A DNA stretch of 41,694 nt from an alpha proteobacterium SCGC AAA280-B11 (GTDB taxonomy: Bacteria; Pseudomonadota; Alphaproteobacteria; Pelagibacterales; Pelagibacteraceae). Positions 32,884 through 41,694 of the stretch are shown here, in pieces (the stretch's first letter is position 1; every line of letters begins with the position of its first letter). The stretch covers positions 1-41,694 of the forward strand of contig AQUH01000004.1 of NCBI GenBank assembly GCA_000371745.1, in the 5' to 3' direction. The translations under genes were made by a program, and so were the position numbers. Under the pieces are notes generated by a model. That model did no database searches, was not told where the DNA came from, and saw only the letters and a list, made by a program, of their open reading frames with translations.

Positions 32884-33935
32884 TTAATAAACTCTTGTTT
32901 GACGATTTTTATACCAAAGCCATCTAAGCCTATTATATTTTTTTTAGACTTAGATATTAAAATCATTTTTCTAATATTTAAACTTCTCAAAATTTGAGCA
33001 CCAATACCGTAATTTCTTAAACTGCTTTCTTTCTTTTTATTAAGATTATTTTTAACTAATTCATCTCTTATTATAATCAAAATACAATTCTTGTATTTTT
33101 TATAATAATTAAGTGTTTTGTTAATAGATAGATTTTCTTTATTTTTTGATAAAAAACTAGTTACAATATTTGAAGAAATAACTCTAACTCTAGGTACAAT
33201 TTTTTTATCTTGAGCTTTGATTAAAGCAATGTGCTCTTTGCCATCTAATTTATTCTCATAAATTTTGACTTGATAAGTATCCTTTTTTCCAATTTTTACT
33301 TGTTCAATTCTTTTTAGTTTTATTAAACTTTCTTTTTTTAACCTGTAAGCAATTAAATCTTCAATTCTTGCTATATTTAAATTAAATTTTTTAGCATAGT
33401 TAAAAAGGTGTCTTCCTTTTGCCATTGAACCGTCTGTGTTCATTATTTCGCAAATGACTCCGCTTGAACCGCAACCTGAAAGTTTTGCTATGTCAACAGA
33501 TGCCTCCGTGTGCCCTGCTCTTTCAAGTACTCCTCCATCTTTAGCTATTAGAGGAAAAATATGTCCAGGCGTAGATATGTCTTTTTTTTTAACATTTTTT
33601 TTAATTGCTGTTTTAATTGTATGAGCTCTGTCTTTTGCAGATATACCTGTTGTGACTCCTTTTCGTGCTTCTATAGAAATAGTAAATGCAGTTTGTAATC
33701 TAGAAGAATTTCTACTTGGCATCAGAGATAAATTTAGTGCTTTCGCTTTATTCTTATCAATTGCTAGACAAATTAAACCTCTACCGTGCGTTGCCATAAA
33801 ATTTATCTTTTTATGATCAATCTTTGACGCTGGAATAACTAGATCACCTTCGTTTTCTCTATTTTTATCATCCATTAAAATAAAAATTTTTCCTTTTTTT
33901 GCATCCTGAATAATTTTTTTAATTGAAGAAAACAT
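32880..33935 (-). CDS. ribB: 3,4-dihydroxy-2-butanone 4-phosphate synthase with degenerate RibA domain
   Basis: The first 200 residues are a complete RibB enzyme: DDKNRENEGDLVIPA, MATHGRGLICLAI, TAFTISIEARKGVTTGISAKDRA, PGHIFPLIAKDGGVLERAGHTEA and VICEIMNTDGSMA. The C-terminal 150 residues align with GTP cyclohydrolase II by their last part (LRNYGIGAQILRSL, GLDGFGIKI). However, the zinc CLTGDxF...RCDCG motif is replaced by SSNIVTSFLSKNKEN (about 254-268), and RQEGRGIGL by RDELVKNN. The RibA half is therefore inactive, as in RibBX-type proteins; a real RibA must lie elsewhere. It overlaps ribH by four bases. Confidence 0.92.
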   Translation of the reverse strand: MFSSIKKIIQDAKKGKIFILMDDKNRENEGDLVIPASKIDHKKINFMATHGRGLICLAIDKNKAKALNLSLMPSRNSSRLQTAFTISIEARKGVTTGISAKDRAHTIKTAIKKNVKKKDISTPGHIFPLIAKDGGVLERAGHTEASVDIAKLSGCGSSGVICEIMNTDGSMAKGRHLFNYAKKFNLNIARIEDLIAYRLKKESLIKLKRIEQVKIGKKDTYQVKIYENKLDGKEHIALIKAQDKKIVPRVRVISSNIVTSFLSKNKENLSINKTLNYYKKYKNCILIIIRDELVKNNLNKKKESSLRNYGIGAQILRSLNIRKMILISKSKKNIIGLDGFGIKIVKQEFIK

Positions 33936-33937
33936 AT

Positions 33938-34531
33938 TTATTTTTTTAATAAAGTTTTAGCTATTAAATCAATCTCAACATTAACGTAATTATTTTTTTT
34001 TAATTTTAATAAATTTGTATTTTGAAGTGTATGAGGAATAATCACAACTTTAAATTTATTAGGAAAAATTTTAGCAATGGTTAAAGACACTCCATTAATT
34101 GCTATAGACCCCTTTTCAATTAGAAATTTTTTAAATTTTTTAGGTATATTAAAAATTATAATCCAACTTTTCTTATTGTTAGAATTAATACTTAAAACTT
34201 TTATTGTTGTATCTACGTGTCCTTGAACAAAATGACCTGCAAACTCATCACCATATTTCAATGATTTTTCTAGATTTATTACATCACCAGATTTTAAATG
34301 CTTAAAAGCGGATGTGATAACCGTATGATTTGATAAATAAAAAAATAATTCATTCCTTTTCTTATTTTTAATAATTTTTGTTAAAGTTAAACAAACTCCA
34401 GAACATGCAATGGAAGTTCCAATATCTTTTTTAGTAAAACTTAGATTTGAAATAACCGATAAATAGTAACCATTATTTTTTTTTTGTAATTCTTTAATAA
34501 TACCAATATTTTTTATTATGCCAGTAAACAT
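33938..34531 (-). CDS. ribE: riboflavin synthase, alpha chain
   Basis: Dismutates two lumazine molecules into riboflavin. The 197 residues have the usual internal duplication: MFTGIIKNIGIIKEL opens repeat 1, with DIGTSIACSGVCLTL; repeat 2 has HFVQGHVDTTIKVL and EKGSIAINGVSLTIA near residue 140. It sits two bases upstream of ribB on the minus strand and 8 bases downstream of ribD. The symbol is ribE in most proteobacteria, ribC in some. Confidence 0.95.
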   Translation of the reverse strand: MFTGIIKNIGIIKELQKKNNGYYLSVISNLSFTKKDIGTSIACSGVCLTLTKIIKNKKRNELFFYLSNHTVITSAFKHLKSGDVINLEKSLKYGDEFAGHFVQGHVDTTIKVLSINSNNKKSWIIIFNIPKKFKKFLIEKGSIAINGVSLTIAKIFPNKFKVVIIPHTLQNTNLLKLKKNNYVNVEIDLIAKTLLKK

Positions 34532-34539
34532 AAATTTAA

Positions 34540-35643
34540 TTATTTTTGAAATACAGTTAAATTGTTATTTTTTAAATAAATCTGCTGCATTATTTTATTG
34601 TTCTTAAATCTCTTCATTAAAATCATATAAATATTTTTAAAAGAGTGTGATGATTTCTTATTTGTAATTTCATCATTTTTAAAAAAATAAAAAATATCTA
34701 TAAGATTTAAGTCGATAAATTTTTTTATAGTATTAAGGCCCCCTTCTATTAAGACATTCTTGTAACCCAATAAACCAATGGTAACTAGGATTTCTTTGCA
34801 GTCTATTTGTTTATTTTTATTTAGTGGCAAATAAATTAAGTAAATATTTTTATTTTTAAGGTAATTAATTTTATTATTATTTTTATTCGAATAAAAAATA
34901 TAAGTTTTAATTTTTTTAGCAGATAATATTAATTTTGAATTTCTATTAATTTTAAGATTTGGATCAATTATAAATCGGGAAGGATTAGATTGAGTAAGTC
35001 CGCTAATACGACAATTTAATAATGGATTATCCTTATTGTGCGTATTAACTCCAATTAGTATAGCATTGATTTCAGAGCGCAAAACATGAGTTAATTTTTT
35101 TGAATAAATGTTTGTTATTTGCCGTCTATTTTTAATAAAAGAATAATAATTTTTTGAAGTTGCAACTTTTGCATAAACTTTTGGTAAAAAATTTTTATTA
35201 AAATCATTGTAAATTTTATAGAAATTATTTTTATAAATATTATTAATTTTATTAATTTTTATTTTATTATTCTGCAAAAATTCAAGACCTTTTCCTTGTA
35301 CTCTTGGATCATTATCTGTTTCGGAATAGTAAAGATTCTTTACATTTTTATTAACTATAAACTTTGTACAAGGTGGATTTTTTCCTTGATGATGACAAGG
35401 TTCTAAAGAAACGTAACAATCTAAATTATTATTTTTTTTTAAATTAACCAGAGCTGAATATTCACCGTGTGGACTCCCTCCAATACCCGTTACGCCGTAA
35501 GATATAATTTTATCTTTTTTACAAACTAGACAACCAACTGAAGGATTGATGCCTGTCATATTATTATGAACATTGGCTAAATTAAAAGCCAAGTTCATAT
35601 AATAAGACTTAATAAACTTAGTTTTATTTTTTTGAAGGGACAT
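34540..35643 (-). CDS. ribD: bifunctional riboflavin deaminase/reductase RibD
   Basis: Deaminates and then reduces the pyrimidine intermediate. The N-terminal deaminase domain (about 15-150) has the zinc site: HGE at residues 59-61 instead of the usual HAE, then [17 protein letters not shown] with Cys83 and Cys92. The C-terminal reductase (about 160-365) has [31 protein letters not shown] and [16 protein letters not shown]. It overlaps the end of nrdR by 20 bases. The Ala-to-Gly change next to the catalytic Glu is conservative. Confidence 0.94.
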   Translation of the reverse strand: MSLQKNKTKFIKSYYMNLAFNLANVHNNMTGINPSVGCLVCKKDKIISYGVTGIGGSPHGEYSALVNLKKNNNLDCYVSLEPCHHQGKNPPCTKFIVNKNVKNLYYSETDNDPRVQGKGLEFLQNNKIKINKINNIYKNNFYKIYNDFNKNFLPKVYAKVATSKNYYSFIKNRRQITNIYSKKLTHVLRSEINAILIGVNTHNKDNPLLNCRISGLTQSNPSRFIIDPNLKINRNSKLILSAKKIKTYIFYSNKNNNKINYLKNKNIYLIYLPLNKNKQIDCKEILVTIGLLGYKNVLIEGGLNTIKKFIDLNLIDIFYFFKNDEITNKKSSHSFKNIYMILMKRFKNNKIMQQIYLKNNNLTVFQK

Positions 35644-36082
35644 TAAGTTGGTCTACAAATTGCTCAAAATCTTTCGCCTCTTTAAAATTAGTATATACAG
35701 AAGCAAAACGAACATAGGCAACAGGATCTAGTTCTTTGAGACCTTCCATTACATATTTTCCAATCGTGCTAGATAATATTTCGGCCTGACCTAAATCTTC
35801 TAAATTTCTGTAAATCTTGGAAATAAATTTTTCTATTGTATCGCTATCAACGGGTCTTTTTCTTAGTGCAATATTAATAGATTTAGCTAATTTTTCTCTA
35901 TCAAAAGTAGATTTTCTTCCATTTTTTTTAACAACAATTAATTCTCTAAGCTGAACTCTTTCAAAAGTAGTAAATCTTTGCTTACAGCTACACTCTCTTC
36001 TTCTTCTAATAACAGTTCCATCTTCTGTAGGTCTTGAGTCAATGACTGAAGTTTCTTTATCTTTGCAAAATGGACAAATCAT
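35624..36082 (-). CDS. nrdR: transcriptional repressor NrdR
   Basis: ATP/dATP-sensing repressor of ribonucleotide reductase genes. The 152 residues start with a zinc ribbon ([17 protein letters not shown], then [12 protein letters not shown]) and continue into an ATP-cone domain ([18 protein letters not shown]...[11 protein letters not shown]). RRRRECS is the basic DNA-binding stretch. It lies 5 bases upstream of... that is, after glyA on the transcript, and overlaps ribD by 20 bases; glyA-nrdR-ribD is a familiar order in proteobacteria. Confidence 0.96.
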   Translation of the reverse strand: MICPFCKDKETSVIDSRPTEDGTVIRRRRECSCKQRFTTFERVQLRELIVVKKNGRKSTFDREKLAKSINIALRKRPVDSDTIEKFISKIYRNLEDLGQAEILSSTIGKYVMEGLKELDPVAYVRFASVYTNFKEAKDFEQFVDQLNVPSKK

Positions 36083-36087
36083 AAAAA

Positions 36088-37386
36088 TTAAAAGTTATAG
36101 ATTGGAAAATTAGCACACAATTTTTTTACTTTTTCTTGAACTTCTTTTTCAACTTCATTACTTTTGTTATTAATTAGACCTTTCAAAACTTGATCTATCA
36201 GGTTTCCAACTGTTTTAAATTCATTTGTAGAAAATCCTCTTGTAGTGCACGCTGGAGTTCCAAGTCTTATTCCTGAGGTAATCCAAGGTTTTTGATCATC
36301 ATAAGGAATACCATTTTTATTGCATGTTATGTTCGCTCTTCCTAAAGAATCTGAGGCATCTTTTCCGGTAAGTTTAAAAGGTCTTAAATCTATGAGTATT
36401 AAATGTGTATCAGTTCCTCCTGAGAAAATTGTATAACCTAAATTTTTTAAAGTTTCTGAAAGTGCTTGAGCATTAGCTACTACTGATTTTGTGTAGGATT
36501 TAAAATTCTCTGATAAAGCTTCTTTAAAACAGACAGCTTTAGCGGCTATTACATGCATTAGTGGTCCGCCTTGTAGACCAGGAAAAACCGCTGAATTCAT
36601 TTTTTTTGCCAACTCTTCATTATTAGTAAGTATCAAACCTCCTCGTGGCCCCCTCAAAACTTTATGTGTGGTAGAAGTGACTACATCGGCATATTCAATT
36701 GGATTTGGATATGCTCCTCCGGCAACTAAGCCTGAAAAATGAGCCATATCAACTAGTAGATAAGCACCAACTTCTTTTGCAATATCTTTAAAAATTTTAA
36801 AATCGATAATTCTTGAATAGGCGCTTCCTCCTGCAATAATTAATTTTGGCTTATGTTTAATTGCCAGTTCTTTAACTGAATTGTAATCAATTAAACCGTT
36901 ATCTTTTCTGACTCCATACGCAATAGCATTAAACCACTTTCCAGACATAGCAGGCGCTGCTCCATGGGTTAAATGACCTCCTTGATCAATACCCATTCCT
37001 AAAATTGTATCTCCTGGCTTAATCAATGCTAAAAATACAGCTGCATTTGCTTGTGCACCTGAATGGGGCTGAACATTTGCAAAATTACAATTAAATAATT
37101 TTTTTACTCTCTCAATAGCTAAGTCTTCAGCAATATCAACGAATTCGCAACCTCCATAATATCTTTTACCGCTATAACCTTCGGCATACTTATTTGTTAA
37201 TACGGATCCTTGCGCCTCTAAAACTGCTCTTGAAACAATATTTTCAGAAGCAATTAACTCAATGTGATTTTGCTGGCGTGAGAATTCTTTTTGAATTGAA
37301 TTGTAAATATCTGGATCTGAATTTTTTAAATTAGAATTAAAAAAATCTTCAATATATTTTTTGTCAATTTTATTATCCAAGCTCAT
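36088..37386 (-). CDS. glyA: serine hydroxymethyltransferase
   Basis: PLP enzyme interconverting serine and glycine and loading tetrahydrofolate. The 432 residues include [66 protein letters not shown] and the PLP-lysine motif [16 protein letters not shown] (Lys near 243). It follows rpiB after 2 bases and precedes nrdR by 5. No glycine riboswitch fits into the short upstream space. Confidence 0.97.
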   Translation of the reverse strand: MSLDNKIDKKYIEDFFNSNLKNSDPDIYNSIQKEFSRQQNHIELIASENIVSRAVLEAQGSVLTNKYAEGYSGKRYYGGCEFVDIAEDLAIERVKKLFNCNFANVQPHSGAQANAAVFLALIKPGDTILGMGIDQGGHLTHGAAPAMSGKWFNAIAYGVRKDNGLIDYNSVKELAIKHKPKLIIAGGSAYSRIIDFKIFKDIAKEVGAYLLVDMAHFSGLVAGGAYPNPIEYADVVTSTTHKVLRGPRGGLILTNNEELAKKMNSAVFPGLQGGPLMHVIAAKAVCFKEALSENFKSYTKSVVANAQALSETLKNLGYTIFSGGTDTHLILIDLRPFKLTGKDASDSLGRANITCNKNGIPYDDQKPWITSGIRLGTPACTTRGFSTNEFKTVGNLIDQVLKGLINNKSNEVEKEVQEKVKKLCANFPIYNF

Positions 37387-37388
37387 AT

Positions 37389-37832
37389 TTATTTATCTAA
37401 TTTTTTTACTCTTGCTGTATGTCTGCCACCTTCAAATTTTGTACTAATAAAAGTATTTATAATTTTTTGCGCGTTTTTAAAATGAATTAATCTAGCGCCA
37501 AGACATAATACATTAGCATTATTATGCTTTCTAGCTAAAGATGCTGATATTTGATTATAACAAACAGCTGCTCTTATTTTCTTAAACCTATTTGCCGCAA
37601 TAGAAACTCCTATACCTGAACCACAAATTAATATTCCAAAAGAAGATTTTTTTCTTACCAATAACGCAAGTTTTTTTGCGTAATCTGGGTAATCAACTCT
37701 TTCGTCTGAGAAGGTACCAAGATCTAATGATTTGATTTTAGATTTATTTAGAAAAATTTTAACTTTTTCTTTCATTAAAAAACCAGCGTGATCTGAGGCT
37801 ATAACGATGGATTTAGTTAAAGATTTGGACAC
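37389..37832 (-). CDS. rpiB: ribose-5-phosphate isomerase B
   Basis: Interconverts ribose 5-phosphate and ribulose 5-phosphate in the pentose phosphate pathway; its product feeds RibB. The 147 residues include [45 protein letters not shown] (active-site Cys region), [27 protein letters not shown] and [14 protein letters not shown]. It precedes glyA by 2 bases, a frequent rpiB-glyA pairing, and follows hemA after 63 bases. Confidence 0.96.
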   Translation of the reverse strand: MSKSLTKSIVIASDHAGFLMKEKVKIFLNKSKIKSLDLGTFSDERVDYPDYAKKLALLVRKKSSFGILICGSGIGVSIAANRFKKIRAAVCYNQISASLARKHNNANVLCLGARLIHFKNAQKIINTFISTKFEGGRHTARVKKLDK

Positions 37833-37895
37833 ACCAGTTAATTACCAACTTCAAAATAGCTTGTATATTAAAAAGATAATTAATAATTTTATATA

Positions 37896-39116
37896 TTAAG
37901 CCGCTCTTGAAAGTTTCAATTCTCTCCAAATTTCATTGAGCGCATTAACAAGAAATTCTAACTTAGAATCATCATGCAAAGGAGTTGGAGTAAACCTAAG
38001 TCTCTCTAGTCCCCTAGGAACAGTTGGATAATTAATTGGCTGAACATATATTGAATAATCGTTAAGCAAAATATCAGAGATTTCCTTACATCTAACAGGG
38101 TCCTTTACTAATAAAGGAACTATGTGACTATTATTTTTAATAATTGGCAAATTATGAGCCAACATCAATTTTTTTAATTTGTTTGCTCTTTCATAAAGAG
38201 CTTCTCTTAAACTATGATTATTTTTTACATAACGAATGCTTGCGACTGCGGCAGCAGCTAAACTTGGTGGCAAAGAAGTTGTAAAAATAAAACCTGGAGC
38301 AAAAGATCTTATTACATCAATAATATTAGATTTTGCTGTAATATATCCTCCCATTAGTCCAAAGCCTTTTGCAAGTGTACCTTCAATAATATCAATCTCA
38401 GATGTTAGGCCTAGCTGTTCTGATAAACCTCCTCCATTATTTCCATAAAGTCCTACTCCATGAACCTCATCTAGATAAGTTAGTGCATTATATTTTTTTG
38501 AAATTTCAATTATTTTTTTTATTGGTGCAAAATCACCATCCATTGAATAAACAGATTCAAATGCAACAATTTTTGGATGTTCTTTATTAGAATTTTTTAA
38601 AAGATATTCAAGATGGTCAACGTCATTATGTTTCCAGATAAATTTATCAGAATTACCTTTTCTAATACCTTCAATCATTGATGCGTGATTATTTTCATCT
38701 GAGAAAATAATACATTTAGGTAAAAATTTAGCTAACGTACTTAGTGCGCACTCATTTGCAATGTAACCGGAAGTAAAAATTAAAGCTCCATCTTTATTAT
38801 GAAATCTTGCTAGCTCATTTTCTAATTCAACATGATAATTTGAAGTACCAGAAATATTTCTTGTTCCTCCAGCACCAGCACCTACTAAATTTACAGCATT
38901 TACAAATGCATCAACAACTAATGGGTTCTGCCCCATTCCTAAATAATCATTGCTACACCAGATAGTTACATCTGATTTAATGCCGTATTGATTATTATAA
39001 ACTGCTTTAGGAAACTCACCTTTTTTTCGAGTAATGTTATTAAAAACTCTATAACGACCTTCTTGTCTTAGATCTTTCAATGCGCTGTTAAAAATAAGAT
39101 CGTAATCTATGCTCAT
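37896..39116 (-). CDS. hemA: 5-aminolevulinate synthase
   Basis: PLP enzyme making 5-aminolevulinate from glycine and succinyl-CoA, the C4 (Shemin) route typical of alphaproteobacteria. The 406 residues include VTIWCSNDYLGMGQNP, GAGAGGTRNISGTSNYHVELE, YLDEVHGVGLYG and the PLP-lysine region GTLAKGFGLMGGY (near 247). RFTPTPLHDD near the C terminus is also typical. It is divergent from hemB, 78 bases apart, so both can be controlled from one regulatory space. Confidence 0.97.
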   Translation of the reverse strand: MSIDYDLIFNSALKDLRQEGRYRVFNNITRKKGEFPKAVYNNQYGIKSDVTIWCSNDYLGMGQNPLVVDAFVNAVNLVGAGAGGTRNISGTSNYHVELENELARFHNKDGALIFTSGYIANECALSTLAKFLPKCIIFSDENNHASMIEGIRKGNSDKFIWKHNDVDHLEYLLKNSNKEHPKIVAFESVYSMDGDFAPIKKIIEISKKYNALTYLDEVHGVGLYGNNGGGLSEQLGLTSEIDIIEGTLAKGFGLMGGYITAKSNIIDVIRSFAPGFIFTTSLPPSLAAAAVASIRYVKNNHSLREALYERANKLKKLMLAHNLPIIKNNSHIVPLLVKDPVRCKEISDILLNDYSIYVQPINYPTVPRGLERLRFTPTPLHDDSKLEFLVNALNEIWRELKLSRAA

Positions 39117-39194
39117 AACTAATATTATCCTATAGAAAATACTTTTTTCAAATATATACTTTTGCTGTATTGTCGCATTAAATATTAAATTCTC

Positions 39195-40178
39195 ATGAAG
39201 TTTCCTAGTACTAGATTAAGAAGAAATAGAAAGTCAGAATGGTCTAGACGACTAATAAATGACACCTACCTTGATAAATCTGATTTTATATTACCTATTT
39301 TTGTTTGCGAAGGTAAAAACCAGAAGCAAGAAATCAGATCGATGCCTGGGATTTTTAGATATTCCATAGATAGACTAGATGAAATAATTTCAAGAGCTTC
39401 AAAAAATGAAATACCTGCTGTTGCTATTTTTCCACTAATTGAAAGCTCTAAAAAAAATAATAAAGGAACTGAGGCTTTAAATAAAAATAATGTAATTTGT
39501 AATGCAATATACCAAGTAAAAAAAATAAATAAAAATATCGGCGTTATGTGTGATGTAGCGTTAGATCCTTACACTTCTCATGGTCACGATGGTCTTATTA
39601 TCAATAATGAAATTGATAATGATGAAACCAACAAAATTTTAATTAAACAAGCTTTAGTACAGGCCCAGGCAGGTTGCGATATTATTGCTCCATCCGACAT
39701 GATGGATGGAAGAATTGGTTTAATAAGAGATGCTCTAGAAAAAAATAAATTTTTTAATGTTCAAATATTATCTTATGCCGTTAAATATGCTTCTAATTTC
39801 TACTCCCCCTTTAGAGAAGCTGTAGGCACATCTTCAACTCTTAAATCTGATAAAAAAACTTATCAAATGGATTATAAAAATTCAGAGGAAGCTCTATTAG
39901 AAGTTAAATTAGATCTAGATGAAGGAGCTGATTTTGTAATGGTTAAACCAGCTTTAGCATATCTTGATATTATTTATAAAATTAAACAAAAATTTAATGT
40001 ACCAGTTTTTGCTTACAATGTTTCTGGTGAATATAGCTTGATCAAAAATGGCATTAAATCATCATTGGTAACTGAAGATATTATTCTTGAAGTAATTTAT
40101 AGTTTCAAAAGAGCCGGAGCGAATGCAATTGTTTCATACTTTGCAAACGAAGTAATAGAAAAATACCTATCAAGATAA
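39195..40178 (+). CDS. hemB: porphobilinogen synthase (5-aminolevulinate dehydratase)
   Basis: Condenses two aminolevulinates to porphobilinogen. The 327 residues contain FPSTRLRRNRKSEWSRRL, DVALDPYTSHGHDGLI, DIIAPSDMMDGRIGLIRDAL, the first Schiff-base Lys region (ILSYAVKYASNFYSPFREA) and the second in DFVMVKPALAYLDII, then YNVSGEYSLI. The metal site DPYTSHGHDG lacks the Cys triad of zinc-dependent enzymes, so a magnesium-type enzyme is likely. It is divergent from hemA, and its stop overlaps the next gene by 9 bases. Confidence 0.97.
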   Translation: MKFPSTRLRRNRKSEWSRRLINDTYLDKSDFILPIFVCEGKNQKQEIRSMPGIFRYSIDRLDEIISRASKNEIPAVAIFPLIESSKKNNKGTEALNKNNVICNAIYQVKKINKNIGVMCDVALDPYTSHGHDGLIINNEIDNDETNKILIKQALVQAQAGCDIIAPSDMMDGRIGLIRDALEKNKFFNVQILSYAVKYASNFYSPFREAVGTSSTLKSDKKTYQMDYKNSEEALLEVKLDLDEGADFVMVKPALAYLDIIYKIKQKFNVPVFAYNVSGEYSLIKNGIKSSLVTEDIILEVIYSFKRAGANAIVSYFANEVIEKYLSR

Positions 40179-40622
40179 TTTTTTATATTTGCTCGCAAAA
40201 TAGATTAAAGGTTTTTCTACTTTTTTTAATTTAAATTTTAAAACTTTTGCAACAAAGAATAAATGATCACCAATATTTATTTTCTTAATTGTTTTACAAT
40301 TAAGCTCAGCAAGATTATTTTTTAATAAATTTTTTACTATAATTGAATTTTTTTTTACTTCATTTTTTGATGAAAAATAATTTGAAACTTCAATTTGTTT
40401 TTCCGATAAAATATAGATATTAAAAAATTTTAAATTACTAAATTTTTTAAAACTAGAAGTTGTTTTGTCCAAACTCCAGGAAATATAAGTAGGCTTTAAA
40501 GATATTGAGACAAAAGAATTAACCGTAATTCCTTTAACAAAATTATTTTTGTCATGTTTAGCAACAACTGTAATTCCAGTTGCGTATTTTGATAAAACTT
40601 TTTTATATTTAGAAATATTCAT
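40170..40622 (-). CDS. flavin reductase-like domain protein
   Basis: A 150-residue protein of the flavin reductase-like (FMN-binding split barrel) family. YKKVLSKYATGITVVAKHD at the start matches the FRxAMxxxxTGVTVVT opening; then GITVNSFVSISLKPTYISWSLDKTTSS (family SxxSVSLDPPLVLVxLxxxSxS) and FNIYILSEKQIEVSNYFSSK (FxVNVLxxxQxxxSxxFA); INIGDHLFFVAKVLKF gives the GDHxxhxGxV motif. The ATG at 40622 is chosen over 40655: it begins right at the family core and leaves a 4-base gap to parC instead of a 29-base overlap. Substrate partner unknown. Confidence 0.87.
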   Translation of the reverse strand: MNISKYKKVLSKYATGITVVAKHDKNNFVKGITVNSFVSISLKPTYISWSLDKTTSSFKKFSNLKFFNIYILSEKQIEVSNYFSSKNEVKKNSIIVKNLLKNNLAELNCKTIKKINIGDHLFFVAKVLKFKLKKVEKPLIYFASKYKKLS

Positions 40623-40626
40623 AGCA

Positions 40627-41694
40627 TTACAAATGACATCTAATATTATTTTCAAAATTTCTATTCATAATCTGATTTTTATAACTCTTAATAACTTTTC
40701 CTGACTGAGCTCTTTTTCCGTAATTATTCTCAATTGTAGATTTATCAAACAAAGTTTTGTCCATTTGATCTTTGATAACTGACTTTGAATTAAATGCTGT
40801 GGCATTAATAACTTTTAGAGATTTGCCTTTTACTAGAATAACGCCTCTACCCTTATCTAACTTTGGAAGTTCATTAATATCAAAGGCTAACATCTTATTT
40901 TTTCCATCTGAGTCACAAATAATTGCAACAGAATCTGAATCTTTAACCACTTTAGAAATTCCAATAACAATGTCTTCACCTTTTACATTTACTACTTTTT
41001 TTCCAGTCTTTTTATTAGTTTCAAGACTTTTCTCTAAGGCAATAAAACCGTATCCACTTTTAGTATAAATAAAAATTTCACTCTCGCTATCAAATTTAAA
41101 ACTATCAATAATTTTTTCATTATCAGCAAGTGATAAATAGGAAGAGATAGGCCTTCCCGTTGAAGATCCTGTTAAAATATTATCTGCTTCGATTGTGTAA
41201 AATTTACCAAAATTTGATGCAAATATGATTTTATCATTAGATCGCGCATGAATTAATAATGCGCTATTTTGATTTCCAATTTGGTCTTCGAGATTTTTGA
41301 CAAAAGATTTTTGTGATTTAATAAAACCATTTTTAAGTACAGTAATTGTAAGAGGATCATCAGATTTGATCTCATTATCAAAGGCTTCTTCGTTCACACT
41401 GCCAAATTTATCTAATTTGGTTCTTCTTTTGCCTAATAAGGGATCGTCTTTAAATTTTTTGATCAAAAAATCTATTTCATTATCTATCTCTTTTTTTTGC
41501 AAAGATTTAGAAGATAGTAATTTTGTCAAAAAGTTTTTTTCAGATAATAAATCTTTATATTCCTGCTTAATTTCTTTTTCTTCTAATTTCCTAAGATTTC
41601 TTAAGCGCATATCTAAAATTGCATTTACTTGATTTTGGGTAAATTTAAATTTTTTTATTAATTGCAATTTTGGATCTTCTGCATTTCTAATAAT
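40627..41694 (-). CDS. parC: DNA topoisomerase IV subunit A, 5' part missing
   Basis: Breakage-reunion subunit of the decatenating topoisomerase IV. The frame is open to the right edge (IIRNAEDPKLQLIKKF), so the catalytic Tyr domain lies outside; about 355 C-terminal residues are seen. The hinge NQVNAILDMRLRNLRKLEEKEI is the conserved segment after the coiled coil, followed by DDPLTITVLKNGFIKSQK and a diverged beta-pinwheel (VVNVKGEDIVIGISKVV, GRGVILVKGKSLKVINATAF). The absence of a GyrA-box and the short end favour ParC over GyrA. A gap of 4 bases separates it from the flavin reductase-like gene. Confidence 0.88.
   Translation of the reverse strand: MIRNAEDPKLQLIKKFKFTQNQVNAILDMRLRNLRKLEEKEIKQEYKDLLSEKNFLTKLLSSKSLQKKEIDNEIDFLIKKFKDDPLLGKRRTKLDKFGSVNEEAFDNEIKSDDPLTITVLKNGFIKSQKSFVKNLEDQIGNQNSALLIHARSNDKIIFASNFGKFYTIEADNILTGSSTGRPISSYLSLADNEKIIDSFKFDSESEIFIYTKSGYGFIALEKSLETNKKTGKKVVNVKGEDIVIGISKVVKDSDSVAIICDSDGKNKMLAFDINELPKLDKGRGVILVKGKSLKVINATAFNSKSVIKDQMDKTLFDKSTIENNYGKRAQSGKVIKSYKNQIMNRNFENNIRCHL

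Noticed and set aside
32440-36090. An FMN riboswitch controlling the rib genes
   Set aside because: The rib genes are coupled by overlaps or gaps of 2-8 bases; no conserved RFN element is visible in or before them within the window.
35624-37832. A glycine riboswitch in front of glyA
   Set aside because: Only 2 bases separate rpiB and glyA, leaving no room, and the 63 bases before rpiB show no paired aptamer.

Overview
The window is a very AT-rich, tightly packed stretch of an alphaproteobacterial chromosome. Many genes overlap by 1-20 bases, lysine and isoleucine codons are very frequent, Shine-Dalgarno sites are mostly absent, and the proteins look streamlined. This fits the Pelagibacterales (SAR11) or a closely similar marine lineage. 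Supporting content is the C4-pathway hemA (5-aminolevulinate synthase), a potassium-independent proton pyrophosphatase, class II fructose bisphosphatase (glpX), the ihfA-merR pair, COX15-type ctaA and the nusB-rib-nrdR-glyA-rpiB-hemA block. The lineage call is inferred from gene content and composition; no marker phylogeny was run.

Layout. (1) 1-6531, plus strand: an overlapping operon tmk (partial)-holB-metG-tatD-metallohydrolase-double glycosyltransferase. metG is broken by one extra A in an A8 run. (2) About 6561-13691: an accessory block unlike its surroundings. It holds a tyrosine recombinase with its own promoter and a perfect palindrome at the predicted start of transcription, a small cyclophilin-like protein, two uncharacterised genes with unusually strong ribosome binding sites, a GC-richer hairpin-forming non-coding stretch, a nuclease-helicase fusion with a threefold C-terminal repeat, and three exported or membrane hypothetical proteins that lie directly upstream of the helicase in the same orientation. 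(3) 13784-19750: an EamA transporter, a DUF502 protein, an M48 lipoprotein protease, tgt, a cyclophilin, coaD, an IscU/SufU-like protein, a glutathione peroxidase, and tRNA-Lys, tRNA-Pro and tRNA-Glu. (4) 19828-26873, minus strand: recJ-glpX-hom-argC, then rplM-rpsI and ctaA. (5) 26917-31964: chorismate mutase, the rpmF-plsX-ihfA-merR-rpmG operon, bamE and hppA. (6) 32081-41694: nusB, the riboflavin genes ribH/ribB/ribE/ribD, nrdR, glyA, rpiB, hemA, hemB, a flavin reductase-like gene and the 3' part of parC.

Most of the window is core housekeeping. The riboflavin enzymes convert deaminated-pathway intermediates to riboflavin, but the ribA half of the ribB fusion has lost its catalytic residues, so GTP cyclohydrolase II must be encoded elsewhere. 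hemA and hemB are divergent and give the first two steps of heme synthesis; ctaA makes heme A. The most likely home of something undescribed is the 6.5-13.7 kb block, where a restriction-like nuclease-helicase is apparently co-transcribed with secreted or membrane proteins beside an integrase.
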